The position numbers and the translations under genes were made by a program. Shown piece by piece: positions 43,828 to 53,021 of a stretch of 64,000 nucleotides of DNA; the stretch's first letter is position 1, and every line of letters starts with the position of its first letter. The stretch lies in NCBI RefSeq assembly GCF_030127125.1, contig NZ_CP126156.1, positions 1,488,001 through 1,552,000 on the forward strand, read 5' to 3'. This stretch comes from Halobaculum litoreum. GTDB lineage: Archaea > Halobacteriota > Halobacteria > Halobacteriales > Haloferacaceae. The notes under the pieces were generated by a model. The model was given only the letters and a program-made list of their open reading frames with translations, made no database searches and was not told where the DNA came from.

Positions 43828-44760
43828 TCAGACGTACGTGAACCACTCCTCGTGGTCGTCGGTGCGACGCTCCACGAGGTCGAAGAACGCGGTCTGGAGC
43901 TCCTCGGTGACCGGGCCGCGCGAGCCGTTGCCGATCTCGACGTTGTCGACCTGCCGGATCGGCGTGACCTCCGCCGCGGAGCCGGTGAAGAACAGTTCGT
44001 CGGCGGTGTTCAGCTCGCCGCGCGAGATGCTGACGTTGTCGTGGACGGTGTAGCCGCGCTCGCGGGCGAGTTCGATCACGGTGTTGCGCGTGATGCCGTC
44101 GAGGATGGACTCCGAGAGCCCGGGCGTGAACAGTTCGCCGTCGCGCACGAGGAAGATGTTCTCGCCGGGGCCCTCCGCGACGTTGCCCTCCTTGTTGAGG
44201 ACGATCGCCTCCTTGTAGCCGTTGCGGCGGGCCTCCTCGCCCGCCAGCAGGGAGTTGACGTACAGCCCCGTCGTCTTGGCGTTGGTCGGGATCTGCGAGG
44301 AGGAGTGCTTGCGCCACGACGACACCATCGCCTTGATCCCGTTCTCCAGCGCGTCCTCGCCGAGATACGCGCCCCACGGCCACGCGGCGACCGCGACGTC
44401 GGTCGGGCAGTCGCCCGGCGACACGCCGAGGCTGTGGTAGCCGTAGTAGGCGATGGGGCGCACGTAGGCGGACTCGAGGTCGTTGCGGCGGATGACCTCC
44501 ATCGTCGCCTCCGTGAGCTCCTCGCGCGAGTAGGGGATCTCCATGTCGTACGGCTTCGTCGACTCGTAGAAGCGGTCGAGGTGCTCCTCCCAGCGGAACA
44601 GCGCCGTCCCCTCCTCGGTGTCGTACGCACGCACGCCCTCGAAGACGCCCGTGCCGTAGTGCAGTCCGTGTGTGAGGACGTGCGTCGTCGCGTCCTCCCA
44701 GTCGACGTACTCGCCGTTGTGCCAGATGGTGTCGACGTCCATCTCCGCGAACCCAGCCAT
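43828..44760 (-). CDS. ilvE: Branched-chain amino acid aminotransferase
   Basis: A 310-residue class IV PLP aminotransferase, the last step of Val, Leu and Ile synthesis. Features are the N-terminal [45 protein letters not shown], the probable PLP-lysine segment [33 protein letters not shown] and [16 protein letters not shown]. Length and order match IlvE. The ATG at 44760 opens [16 protein letters not shown]-like TCTTTATTG lies at about 44788-44796 on the minus strand, 28-36 nt upstream. The upstream neighbour on the same strand is ribB. Confidence 0.96.
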   Translation of the reverse strand: MAGFAEMDVDTIWHNGEYVDWEDATTHVLTHGLHYGTGVFEGVRAYDTEEGTALFRWEEHLDRFYESTKPYDMEIPYSREELTEATMEVIRRNDLESAYVRPIAYYGYHSLGVSPGDCPTDVAVAAWPWGAYLGEDALENGIKAMVSSWRKHSSSQIPTNAKTTGLYVNSLLAGEEARRNGYKEAIVLNKEGNVAEGPGENIFLVRDGELFTPGLSESILDGITRNTVIELARERGYTVHDNVSISRGELNTADELFFTGSAAEVTPIRQVDNVEIGNGSRGPVTEELQTAFFDLVERRTDDHEEWFTYV

Positions 44761-44862
44761 ACGCTGTCGCAGGAATTGCCGGACAATAAAGACCCCAGAA
44801 AGGCCGGGGGCGCGACGGCGGCGGCCGCGTCCGCCGGGCGGTCGTGAACCGCCCGACGACGC

Positions 44863-45537
44863 TCAGCTCAGCGCCGCGACCAGTTCCTCGCCCTCGACGT
44901 ACGGGAAGCCGTTGCGCCGGGCGTACGCTCGCGCGGCGTCGGTCGACAGCGCGCGCCCCGTCTCGTCGTCGAGCATCTCGCAGACGACGACCGCGGCGGG
45001 TCGGTCCGTCTCGGCGGCCATCGCCAGCCCCAACTCCGTGTGGCCGAGTCGGTCGTCGAGCCCGTTCGCCGCGCCGCGCAGGACGTGGACGTGGCCGGGC
45101 GCGCGGAACTCCGCGGCGAAGTCGTCGGCGTCGTAGTCGACGCCCGCCTCGACCGTGGAGGCCATCGACGCCAGTTCCGTGATCGTCCGGGCGCGGTCGT
45201 CGTCCGTGATCCCGGTGAACGTGTCGCGGTGGTTCACCGTCAGCGAGAACGACGAGCGGTCGTCGTAGCCGAGGTCGTGGCTCGCGGCCGCCGGGTGGTC
45301 GATCTGGTCCTCGAGGAACGGGAGGCCGACGGCGTCGGCCACGCGGTCGGAGACGGCGACGCAGATGAGGCCGCCGGCGTCGTTGCGGAGCCGGGCGACC
45401 GCCGCGGGGGTGACGGCGCCGGCGGGGTACACGAGGTCCGTCTCCCCCTCGCGGTCGTCGAAGTCGTGGATCAGGACGGGCTCGCCCGCGCGGAACGCGG
45501 CCAGCGCGCGGTCGAGGTGGCCCGCCTGTCGGCTCAC
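44863..45537 (-). CDS. ribB: 3,4-dihydroxy-2-butanone 4-phosphate synthase
   Basis: A 224-residue stand-alone RibB, which makes the four-carbon precursor of riboflavin from ribulose 5-phosphate. The acidic active-site loop is [16 protein letters not shown]. Other family segments are [45 protein letters not shown] and [13 protein letters not shown]. There is no fused RibA. The GTG at 45537 overlaps the corrected stop of rbkR by 4 nt (GTGA), so the regulator/kinase and RibB are translationally coupled in one riboflavin operon. Confidence 0.95.
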   Translation of the reverse strand: MSRQAGHLDRALAAFRAGEPVLIHDFDDREGETDLVYPAGAVTPAAVARLRNDAGGLICVAVSDRVADAVGLPFLEDQIDHPAAASHDLGYDDRSSFSLTVNHRDTFTGITDDDRARTITELASMASTVEAGVDYDADDFAAEFRAPGHVHVLRGAANGLDDRLGHTELGLAMAAETDRPAAVVVCEMLDDETGRALSTDAARAYARRNGFPYVEGEELVAALS

Positions 45538-46285
45538 GCCGACCCCCGGTGCCGGCGGCGCCGACCGGCGCCGTCCCGTCGTCGCGCTCGGCGTCGGTGA
45601 CGCGGACCGTGAGGTCGTCGCCGTCGTCGAGCGAGAGCTCCTCGCGGAGCTTCGCCGGCGCGATCAGTTCCAGTTGGTCCTCGTCGTGGTGGGTGCGCTC
45701 GGGGACGATGACGTGGGCGGGCGCGTACGACGCCTCGCCGGCGACGACCGTCGCGGCGTAACACGTCGCCGGGCCGAAGGTGCGCTCGTCGTCCTCCCAG
45801 CCGTCGATGGGGACGCCCTCGACGGAGTCAAGCCCCGCGCGGGCCCGGACGGCTGCCTCCGTCAGGGAGACGTTCAGCGTGCCCGCGAACGGCTCGTACC
45901 CCAGCCGCTCGACGAACTGCTCGTGGTACCCCGGGAGCTTGATGTAGTGTTTCCCCTCGCCCATCCCCGAGGTGACCGTCCCGGCGAGGGTGAGGCCCGC
46001 CTCCCCCTCGAACAGCCGCCGGTAGTCGGCGTACTCGGCGCGCAGCCGGCGTTCGCCCGCGCCGGTGACGCTCACCCACTGGCCGTCGCCGACGACGTCG
46101 CGGTCGAGCAGCCCCGCGGCCTCGAGCCGCTGGAGCCGGCGGGAGGCGGTCTGACTGGACGCCCCGAGCCGCTCGCCCAACGTCGCACAGGAGACCTTGA
46201 CGGGCTCGCGGAGCCCGCCGCGCAGGGCGACCGTCTTCAGCGCCGCCACCTCGTCGTGGCCGACGGCCGTCGTGGTAGAACTCAT
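45534..46285 (-). CDS. rbkR: Riboflavin regulator / CTP-dependent riboflavin kinase RbkR (one-base frameshift near the end)
   Basis: A two-domain protein of about 250 residues after correction. Residues 8-78 form a winged helix ([38 protein letters not shown]). Residues 93-225 form the archaeal CTP-dependent riboflavin kinase (DUF120): [46 protein letters not shown] and [13 protein letters not shown]. RbkR proteins make FMN and repress or activate riboflavin genes. The C run at 45543-45547 has five bases; a sixth gives TGGSA and a TGA at 45534-45536 overlapping the ribB GTG. Without it the frame runs on for over 2 kb. The ATG is at 46285. Confidence 0.92.
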
Positions 46286-46346
46286 TGCCCGATACTCCGT
46301 GCCCGCGACGCAAAAGCGTACCGAATCCGGGATGCGTAACGGATCC

Positions 46347-46372
46347 GTGACGGTGTGTCACGTCCCCGTGAC
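46347..46372. promoter_or_regulatory. Array of three GTGAC/GTCAC half-sites upstream of rbkR
   Basis: GTGAC (46347-46351), GTCAC (46357-46361) and GTGAC (46368-46372) lie in alternating orientation with about 10-bp spacing; the right pair extends to GTCACG/CGTGAC. The array is 62-87 nt before the rbkR ATG, upstream of a TATA-like CTTTTGCG on the minus strand. It is a candidate operator for RbkR itself, in the gap shared with argS. Confidence 0.5.
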
Positions 46373-46498
46373 GCCTACCGGTTCTGTGTCCCGAGCGTAC
46401 CAAAAGGCGTCGGTGTCGGCGAGCCGCGGCGCCCGAGGGACGGCGTGACCCGGGCGGCGCGCGGGCGCCGGGCCGACCGCGAGGCGGTTCGGAAACCC

Positions 46499-46505
46499 AT
46501 TTATC
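46499..46505 (+). promoter_or_regulatory. argS TATA element
   Basis: ATTTATC at 46499-46505 is 23-29 nt before the argS ATG (46528), fitting a leaderless transcript. Confidence 0.55.
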
Positions 46506-46527
46506 GGCGGCGGGGAAAGCGACGCGC

Positions 46528-48291
46528 ATGTTCAGACAGTTCCGGTCGGCCGTGGCGGCGGCGCTGACGGACGCGCTCGCCGGCCTCGACTACCCGACCG
46601 ACGACCTCGGCATCGAGGACCCCCCGGACGGCGTCGAGGCGACGCTCGCCTCCAGCGTGGCGTTCCGGCTCGCGGGCGAGGCGGGCGCGGCGCCGCCGCA
46701 GGTCGCCGCCGAGGTCGCCGACGCCGTCGACGTCGCGGCCACGGAGTACCTCGCGCGCGTCGACACCAGCGGTCCGTACGTGAACTTCTTCGCCGACGAG
46801 GCGTACCTCGCGGACACCCTCGACGCCGGCCGCGACGCCGCGTACGGCCGCCTCCCCGACCGCGGGGAGTCGGTCGTCGTCGAGCACACCTCCGCGAACC
46901 CGACGGGGCCGGTCCACGTCGGGCGCGCGCGCAACCCGATCATCGGCGACGCCGTCGCGAACGCCCTCGACTACGCCGGCTACGACGTCGACCGCCACTA
47001 CTACGTCAACGACGCCGGCCGACAGATGGCCGTGTTCACGTGGGCCTACGAGACGTTCGACGAGGCCGACCTGCCCGAGCCGGAGCGGGACAAACCCGAC
47101 TACGACCTCGTGCGCTACTACCGGAAGGGGAACGCCTTCCTCGATGACGGGCCCGACGAGGCGGTCGAGGCCGCGGAGGCCGAGATCCAGTCGATCATGC
47201 AGGGGCTCGAGACCGGCAGCGAGGAGACGTACGAGCGCGTCGGCGAGGTCGTCGACACGGTGCTGGCGGGGATGCGCGAGACGCTCTCGCGGCTGCCCGC
47301 CGAGTTCGACGAGTTCGTGAAGGAGACGCAGTTCATCAGGAACGGCGACGCCGACGACGTGGTCGACCGCCTGCGCGACCTCGACGAGTCCGTGTACGAG
47401 GAGGACGCGTGGCAACTCGACCTCTCGGAGTTCGGCATCGACAAACTGCTCGTGTTCCTCCGTTCGGACGGCACCACGCTGTACACGACGCGCGACCTCG
47501 CCCACCACGAGTGGAAGTTCGACAACTACGACCGCGCGGTCACCGTCATCGGCGAGGACCACAAGCTCGCGTTCGACCAGCTCCGGTACGCGCTGGAACT
47601 GCTCGGCCACGACACCGAGCAGCTGGAGCAGCTGTTCTACTCGTGGGTGAACCTCCCCGGCGGCGAGGGGATGAGCACCCGCGCGGGCACCGGCATCGAC
47701 CTCGACGACCTGCTCGACGAGGCGATCGACCGCGCCCGCGAGGAGGTCGAGTCCCGCATGGACGACCGCATCCGCGACGACGACCTCGACGAGGCGGACG
47801 TCGAGCGCATCGCCCGGCAGGTGGGGATCGGCGCGGTCCGCTACGACGTCGTCAGCAAACAGCCCGCGAAGACGATCACCTTCGAGTGGGACCGCGCGCT
47901 CGACTTCGAGGCGCAGTCGGCGCCGTACGTCCAGTACGTCCACGCGCGCTGTTGCGGCATCGTCGACGAGGCGGGCGACGAGGGGCTCGCCCCCGACGCC
48001 GAGGTCGACCCGGCGGCGCTGTCGACGCCCGAGGAACGCGACCTGCTGCACGTGATCGCACGGTTCCCCGCGGTCGTCGAGGAGGCGGCCGACGACCTCG
48101 AACCCCACCGCGTCGCCACCTACACCCGCGAGTTCGCGGAGACGTTCAACGCCTTCTACCGGGAGTGTCCGGTGTTGACGGCCGACGACGACACGACTCG
48201 GGAGGCCCGACTCGCGCTCGTCGCCGCCGCGCGCAACACGGTCGCCAACGCGCTCGACGTGCTCGGGGTGGACGCCCCCGAGTCGATGTAG
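46528..48291 (+). CDS. argS: Arginyl-tRNA synthetase
   Basis: A 587-residue class I aminoacyl-tRNA synthetase. The N-terminal Add-1 domain recognises the tRNA D-loop. The HIGH motif is HVGRARN at residues 130-136, preceded by [10 protein letters not shown]. Later segments are [35 protein letters not shown] and [19 protein letters not shown], where ArgRS lacks a classic KMSKS. The C-terminal helical anticodon-binding domain ends [13 protein letters not shown]. Length is normal. The ATG at 46528 opens [13 protein letters not shown]. It is divergent from rbkR. Confidence 0.98.
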   Translation: MFRQFRSAVAAALTDALAGLDYPTDDLGIEDPPDGVEATLASSVAFRLAGEAGAAPPQVAAEVADAVDVAATEYLARVDTSGPYVNFFADEAYLADTLDAGRDAAYGRLPDRGESVVVEHTSANPTGPVHVGRARNPIIGDAVANALDYAGYDVDRHYYVNDAGRQMAVFTWAYETFDEADLPEPERDKPDYDLVRYYRKGNAFLDDGPDEAVEAAEAEIQSIMQGLETGSEETYERVGEVVDTVLAGMRETLSRLPAEFDEFVKETQFIRNGDADDVVDRLRDLDESVYEEDAWQLDLSEFGIDKLLVFLRSDGTTLYTTRDLAHHEWKFDNYDRAVTVIGEDHKLAFDQLRYALELLGHDTEQLEQLFYSWVNLPGGEGMSTRAGTGIDLDDLLDEAIDRAREEVESRMDDRIRDDDLDEADVERIARQVGIGAVRYDVVSKQPAKTITFEWDRALDFEAQSAPYVQYVHARCCGIVDEAGDEGLAPDAEVDPAALSTPEERDLLHVIARFPAVVEEAADDLEPHRVATYTREFAETFNAFYRECPVLTADDDTTREARLALVAAARNTVANALDVLGVDAPESM

Positions 48292-48333
48292 CGCGGCGAA
48301 ACCCCTTTTTCGACGGGGCGGTCACCGGCCTTC

Positions 48334-48546
48334 GTGTCCCACACCGACTACGAGCCCTCCGGGTCGGCGGCCGCCGTCGCGGAACCGCTCGCCGTGATCG
48401 CGATATGGGTCGTCGTGTTCCTCGCGACGGCGTTGCTCGTCCCGTCCGGCGTGGCCGACGTCGTCGTCGCGGGGTTCGCGGGCGGCGTCGCGTTCGTCGT
48501 CTCGCGCCGCTTCCTCGACGCGAGACGGGAGGAGGAGGAGTCGTGA
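48334..48546 (+). CDS. Small two-helix membrane protein
   Basis: A 70-residue protein from GTG 48334 (SHTDYEPSGSAAAVAEP). Two hydrophobic helices (LAVIAIWVVVFLATALLVP and VADVVVAGFAGGVAFVV) are followed by a charged tail (SRRFLDARREEEES). It lies 42 nt after argS on the same strand, with an AT-rich CCCCTTTTTCG between them that could be an argS terminator or a weak promoter. The family was not recognised. It is probably real, given the clean hydrophobic pattern. Confidence 0.62.
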   Translation: MSHTDYEPSGSAAAVAEPLAVIAIWVVVFLATALLVPSGVADVVVAGFAGGVAFVVSRRFLDARREEEES

Positions 48547-48591
48547 GCCGCGTTGGTCGTCGACCCGTCGTCGTCCGCGCGGCCGTCGACG

Positions 48592-48738
48592 CTACGCCGC
48601 GAACGGGAGCAGCGCGCCCGCGGGGGTGATCAGACTGCCGCCGACCGACAGCACCGCGACCGCGCCCAGCCCGAGCGCGAGGACGATGAAGACGAGGATC
48701 CACCAGATCGGCACCGAGTCGTTGCCTGCTTCGCTCAT
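48592..48738 (-). CDS. Very small single-pass membrane protein (48 aa)
   Basis: A 48-residue ORF, ATG 48738 to TAG at 48592. An acidic N-terminus (MSEAGNDSVP) precedes a long hydrophobic helix (IWWILVFIVLALGLGAVAVL). It lies 47 nt downstream of the MinD-like gene on neither a shared stop nor start: the MinD gene ends at 48786 upstream on the same strand, so co-transcription is possible. Function unknown. It resembles the 38-residue protein at 22205 in design, not sequence. Confidence 0.62.
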   Translation of the reverse strand: MSEAGNDSVPIWWILVFIVLALGLGAVAVLSVGGSLITPAGALLPFAA

Positions 48739-48785
48739 ACTCGGGTGAGGCGGCGGCGCGGAAAAGAAACTCCCGATCCGCTCGT

Positions 48786-50072
48786 CTACCGGAACAGCCG
48801 ACCGAGGAACCCGCCCTGGTCGTCGTCGGCGTCGTCGTCCTCGTCGTCGCCGTCGCGTTTGGCCTCCTCGGTGCGCTCCTTGCTCTGCTGGGCGAACGGG
48901 ATCACGTCCTCGCCGATCTCGGCCGACTCGCCGCTCTCGGCGTCCTCGACGGTCGCCGGCTCGTCGCGGTACGCCGCGTACTCGTCGTCCTCCAGCACCG
49001 TGCTCCGGGCGGCCGCGGCCGCCTCGTCCTCGGCGTCGTCGTCGGGCTCGGCGTCGTCCTCGAGGATCACCGCGTCGTCGGTCTCCGGGTCCGGCGCCCC
49101 GTCGTCGACCGCCGCCGGCTCCGCGTCGTCCGGCGTCTGCTCCGCGTCCGTCGCTTCCCCGTCGTCGACCGCGGTGTCGGCCGCGGCGTCGGCGGCCGCT
49201 TCCACGTCCGCCTCGTCGGCCTCGTCCGCGTCGGGGCTCCCCTCCGGTGGCTCCGTGTCGGCCTCGTCGACGTCGGGGAGGTCGACGGCCGCCTCCGGCG
49301 TGTCGTCGGGGGCGTCGGTCGCGCCGGCCTCGTACTCGGGGTCGTCCGGCGCGGCTCCGGCGTGCTCGGGCGTCGGGGCCGGCCGGATCGGCTCGCCGGT
49401 GAGCGAGGAGGCGAGCGACCGGAACGCGGCCGCGGCGTCGCTGTCGGGGGCGTGGACCGCGATCGGGAGTCCCGCGGCCTGCGCCTCGGCGACGAGCGGG
49501 TCGTCCGGGATCGCGCCCAACACGGGGACGTCGATGTCGCCGGTGTCCTCGTCGCCGTCGGCCTCGTTGAGCGCGAGGCCCACCACCGTGCCGCCCAGTT
49601 TCTCGGTCAGGTCCTGCGTCTTGCGGGTGTTGACGAGGCCGTCGCGGGTTGGCGTCGACACGAGCAGGACGCCGTCGGCGACCTGCAGCGGGAGCGCGGT
49701 CTGGTGGGTGAGGCCGGCGCCGGTGTCGACGATCACGTAGTCCGCGGCGGTGATCGCCTCCAGCACGTCCACGATCTCGCCGGGGTCGGCCTTCCGGAAG
49801 TGCTCGAGGCTGTCGCCGCCGGGGAGCACTGCGAGCCCGTGGGGGCCCTCCCGGAGCGCCTCCCGGGGCTCGGCGTCGCCCGCGAGGACGTCGTGGAGCG
49901 TCACCGCACCCGGCTCGACCCCCAGCGTCGGGCCGAGGCTCGCCGAGCCGAGGTCGGCGTCGACCGCGACCGTGTCGTAGCCCGCGGCCGCGAGCGTGGC
50001 CGCGAGGTTGGCGGCGGTCGTCGTCTTCCCGACCCCCCCTTTCACGCTCGCGACGGCGTAGATCGTCGGCAT
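48786..50072 (-). CDS. MinD/ParA-type ATPase with long acidic C-terminal tail
   Basis: A 428-residue P-loop ATPase of the MinD group. The deviant Walker A KGGVGKT is at residues 11-17, followed by VAVDADLGSASLGPTLG (switch 1) and YVIVDTGAGLTHQTALPL (switch 2). The ATPase ends near residue 235. The remaining 190 residues are low-complexity Asp/Ala/Glu/Pro with no amphipathic MinD membrane helix visible; the tail ends in a short basic/hydrophobic GGFLGRLFR that might act as a membrane or partner motif. The ATG at 50072 opens MPTIYAVASVKGG. It could position proteins or act in cell organisation; haloarchaea carry several MinD homologues. Confidence 0.88.
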   Translation of the reverse strand: MPTIYAVASVKGGVGKTTTAANLAATLAAAGYDTVAVDADLGSASLGPTLGVEPGAVTLHDVLAGDAEPREALREGPHGLAVLPGGDSLEHFRKADPGEIVDVLEAITAADYVIVDTGAGLTHQTALPLQVADGVLLVSTPTRDGLVNTRKTQDLTEKLGGTVVGLALNEADGDEDTGDIDVPVLGAIPDDPLVAEAQAAGLPIAVHAPDSDAAAAFRSLASSLTGEPIRPAPTPEHAGAAPDDPEYEAGATDAPDDTPEAAVDLPDVDEADTEPPEGSPDADEADEADVEAAADAAADTAVDDGEATDAEQTPDDAEPAAVDDGAPDPETDDAVILEDDAEPDDDAEDEAAAAARSTVLEDDEYAAYRDEPATVEDAESGESAEIGEDVIPFAQQSKERTEEAKRDGDDEDDDADDDQGGFLGRLFR

Positions 50073-50235
50073 TTGTCGTGGGTACGGCGTCCCCCGGTGA
50101 TAAAGGTGGGTCCCGTCGTGTCGGCCGGCCGTCTGACGGCCCGCGTCCGCCCCCGCCGTCCGCGACACGCGTCGAGGGCGGCGCCGTCCGGCGGTCTCGG
50201 GAGGGTGTGCGGTGTGTCACCCCGGTATTCAACAG

Positions 50236-50243
50236 GTACTTAC
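50236..50243 (+). promoter_or_regulatory. prf1 TATA element
   Basis: GTACTTAC at 50236-50243 is 26-33 nt before the aRF1 ATG (50269), suggesting a leaderless or very short-leader mRNA. Confidence 0.45.
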
Positions 50244-50268
50244 CCCGCGGCCGGCGAACTAGCCCGTA

Positions 50269-51534
50269 ATGAGCAGCGACGCCCAGGAGGAGCAGGCGAG
50301 CGAGGACCGCCGGAAGTACGAGTTCCGGAAGGTCCTCGACGAGCTCGACGACTTCGAGGGCTCGGGCACCCAGCTCGTCACGATCTACATCCCCGACGAC
50401 AAGCAGATCTCGGACGTGGTCGCCCACGTCACCCAGGAGCACAGCGAGGCGTCCAACATCAAGTCCAAGCAGACCCGGACGGCCGTCCAGGACGCCCTCA
50501 CCAGCATCAAAGACCGGCTCCGCTACTACGACGTCTACCCGCCGGACAACGGCATCGTGATCTTCTCGGGCGCGGTGAACTCCGGCGGCGGACAGACGGA
50601 GATGGTGACGAAGGTGCTGGAGTCGCCGCCGGAACCGATCCAGTCGTTCCGCTACCACTGCGACTCGAACTTCCTCACCGGGCCGCTCGAGGACATGATG
50701 ACCGACAAGGGCCTGTTCGGGCTCATCGTCCTCGACCGCCGCGAGGCGAACGTCGGCTGGCTCAAGGGCAAGCGCGTCGAGCCCGTCAAGTCGGCCTCCT
50801 CGCTGGTCCCCGGCAAGCAGCGGAAGGGTGGCCAGTCGGCCCAGCGGTTCGCCCGCCTGCGGCTGGAGGCCATCGACAACTTCTACCAGGAGGTCGCGGG
50901 GATGGCGGACGACCTGATGGTCGACAAGCGCCACGACATCGAGGGCATCCTCGTGGGCGGCCCCTCCCCCACGAAAGACGAGTTCCTCGACGGCGACTAC
51001 CTCCACCACGAACTGCAGGATCTGGTCCTCGGGAAGTTCGACGTGGCCTACACCGACGAGTCGGGACTGTACGACCTCGTCGACGCCGCCAGCGACGTGC
51101 TCGCCGACCAAGAGGTCGTCAAGGACAAACGCGAGATGGAGGAGTTCTTCGAGAAGCTCCACACCGGCGGGCAGGCCACCTACGGGTTCGAGCAGACGCG
51201 CAAGAACCTCATCATGGGGTCGGTCGAGCGCCTGCTCCTCTCGGAGGACCTCCACCACGACGTCGTCACCTACGAGTGCCCGAACGGCCACGAGGAGCGC
51301 GTGGTCGTCGAGCGCCGGCACAACACGCGCGACCACGAGTGCGAGGAGTGCGGCGAGACGGTGGCCGCGAGCGAGGCCGGTGAGCGCGAGGACATCGTCG
51401 AGCACCTGATGAACATCGCCGACCAGCGCGGCACCGAGACGAAGTTCATCTCCACCGACTTCGAGAAGGGCGAACAGCTCATGGACGCCTTCGGCGGCGT
51501 CGCCGGCATCCTCCGCTACGCCACCGGCGTCTGA
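50269..51534 (+). CDS. prf1: Peptide chain release factor aRF1
   Basis: A 421-residue class 1 release factor that reads all three stop codons and hydrolyses peptidyl-tRNA with aIF2-like or ABCE1 partners. The N domain has the stop-codon motif NIKS at 63-66. The middle domain has the catalytic GGQ at 187-189 (RKGGQSAQRFARLR). The C domain contains a zinc-finger-like segment (YECPNGHEER; HECEECGETV). Length and motif positions are normal. The ATG at 50269 opens MSSDAQEEQASEDRRKYEF. It is divergent from the MinD-like gene. Confidence 0.98.
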   Translation: MSSDAQEEQASEDRRKYEFRKVLDELDDFEGSGTQLVTIYIPDDKQISDVVAHVTQEHSEASNIKSKQTRTAVQDALTSIKDRLRYYDVYPPDNGIVIFSGAVNSGGGQTEMVTKVLESPPEPIQSFRYHCDSNFLTGPLEDMMTDKGLFGLIVLDRREANVGWLKGKRVEPVKSASSLVPGKQRKGGQSAQRFARLRLEAIDNFYQEVAGMADDLMVDKRHDIEGILVGGPSPTKDEFLDGDYLHHELQDLVLGKFDVAYTDESGLYDLVDAASDVLADQEVVKDKREMEEFFEKLHTGGQATYGFEQTRKNLIMGSVERLLLSEDLHHDVVTYECPNGHEERVVVERRHNTRDHECEECGETVAASEAGEREDIVEHLMNIADQRGTETKFISTDFEKGEQLMDAFGGVAGILRYATGV

Positions 51535-51591
51535 GGTCGCCACGCCCGAACCCGGACCCCCGCCGCGCCCGCCCCGTCCCCGCGTTCGGCC

Positions 51592-52479
51592 TCACTCCTC
51601 GACGGTCTGCACCAGCGTGACGCCGACCACGACCAACACGCCGCCCAGCAGCATCGCCGGCGTGACCGGCTCGCCGAGGAACGCCGCGCCGAGCGCGACC
51701 GCGACGGTCGGCTCGGCCGTCGACAGCACGCCCGCCCGCCCGGCGCCGACGCGCGCGAGCCCCGCGAAGAACGCGAGGATGGCGAACGCCGTGGCGACGA
51801 CGCCGAGCGCCACGACCGCGCCCCACCCGACCGCCGTCGTCGGCACGGTGACGGCGTCGGTCGCGACCGCGACCAGCGCCAGCGACACGGCCGCCGCCGG
51901 CGCGACGTAGGCGGTCAACACCCGCTCGTCGGTCGACTCGAGCGTCGCGCGCGAGACGACGATGTACACGGCGTACAGCGCCGCCGCGGCGACGGTCGCG
52001 GCCGCGCCGACCGGGTCGAAGGCGGCGCCGCCGGTCCACGAGATGAGCGCCACCCCCGAAAGCGAGAGACACGCCGCCGCGACGGTGCGAACGCCGACCC
52101 GCTCGTCAAGGACGCGCGCGGCGAGCGCGACGACGAACAGCGGATACGTGTACAACAGCACCGCCGCGAGCCCGGCGGTCATGCGCTGCACCCCGACGAA
52201 GAAGCCGTAGCTGACGCCCGCGTAGCCGACGGCGCCGAGCGCGACCGCAGTCAGCGTCTCCCGGGGCGGCAAGCCGAGCGCGGGGCCGGCGCCGTCCCCG
52301 AGGCGACGGACGACCGCCAGCCCCGCCCAGACGACGGCGGTGCCGACGGCGAACCGCAGCGCGAGCGCAGACGGCACCGACAGCCCCTCGCGGAAGGCGA
52401 CCTCGCCGAGGACGCCGAGCGTCCCGAAGGCGGCGGCCGACGAGAGGACGAGCAGCGTGCCGAGCGTGTCGCGGTCCAT
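51592..52479 (-). CDS. EamA (DMT superfamily) transporter
   Basis: A 295-residue permease with ten predicted membrane helices arranged as two EamA repeats (about 1-140 and 150-290). Signature-like pieces are SSAAAFGTLGVLGEVAFREG, SALALRFAVGTAVVWAGLAV, AAVLLYTYPLFVVALAARVL, DERVGVRTVAAACLSLSGVA and STAEPTVAVALGAAFLGEPV. It probably exports or imports a small metabolite; the substrate is unknown. The ATG at 52479 (MDRDTLGTLLVLSS) puts the first helix at the N-terminus; one at 52515 adds 12 residues without support. Confidence 0.92.
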   Translation of the reverse strand: MDRDTLGTLLVLSSAAAFGTLGVLGEVAFREGLSVPSALALRFAVGTAVVWAGLAVVRRLGDGAGPALGLPPRETLTAVALGAVGYAGVSYGFFVGVQRMTAGLAAVLLYTYPLFVVALAARVLDERVGVRTVAAACLSLSGVALISWTGGAAFDPVGAAATVAAAALYAVYIVVSRATLESTDERVLTAYVAPAAAVSLALVAVATDAVTVPTTAVGWGAVVALGVVATAFAILAFFAGLARVGAGRAGVLSTAEPTVAVALGAAFLGEPVTPAMLLGGVLVVVGVTLVQTVEE

Positions 52480-52537
52480 CCGTCCGTACCCGGGTCGGAC
52501 GCCGACCCCCGGCATACGTGTGGTGGTTCGGCGCCGG

Positions 52538-52951
52538 TCAGGCCGCCCCGTCCAACAGCGAGTCGAGCTGCCGGACCCGCCGCTCGAGGTCGAACTCCGG
52601 GACGACGTCGGCGGCGTGGACCGCCTCGACCAGCCGGTCGAACGCCAAGGCCGTGTCCACGCCCTCGCGCTCGGCCCGCTCGCGGCACGCGCGCGCGGCC
52701 GTCTTGTTCAGCGCGATGGACGGGAGCGTCCCGAGCAGCAGCGCGAACGCGACGCCGCCGTCGCCGGCGGGGAACGACTCGTGGACGCGCTCGAACGCCG
52801 GGTCGTCCGCGGGGTCGGCGTCGGAAGCCGGCGCGACCGTCAGGCAGTGGGGACACACGCTCGCGGCGGACGCGCCGTCGGGGGCGTGGTCGCGCAGGTC
52901 GGGCGGGACGGCGAAGACGACCGTCTCGGTGTCACAGTGTGGACAGTTCAC
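52538..52951 (-). CDS. Zinc-ribbon haloarchaeal protein (possibly DUF6276)
   Basis: A 137-residue acidic protein with two CPHC knuckles (MNCPHCDTE and SVCPHCLTV), which should bind one zinc as a ribbon. The rest is helical: VAFALLLGTLPSIALNKTAA, RACRERAEREGVDTALAFDR and VPEFDLERRVRQLDSLL. The pattern FAVPPDLRDHAPDGA matches a haloarchaeal family that I believe is DUF6276. The ATG is at 52951. It is upstream of the EamA gene on the same strand (22 nt from its alternative start). Function unknown. Confidence 0.78.
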   Translation of the reverse strand: MNCPHCDTETVVFAVPPDLRDHAPDGASAASVCPHCLTVAPASDADPADDPAFERVHESFPAGDGGVAFALLLGTLPSIALNKTAARACRERAEREGVDTALAFDRLVEAVHAADVVPEFDLERRVRQLDSLLDGAA

Positions 52952-53021
52952 ACCCGGCGTGACGGGTGGGAGAACATAAATCTCGGGTAGGACGGACGAC
53001 GGCGCGGCCGGGCGCGGCGGC

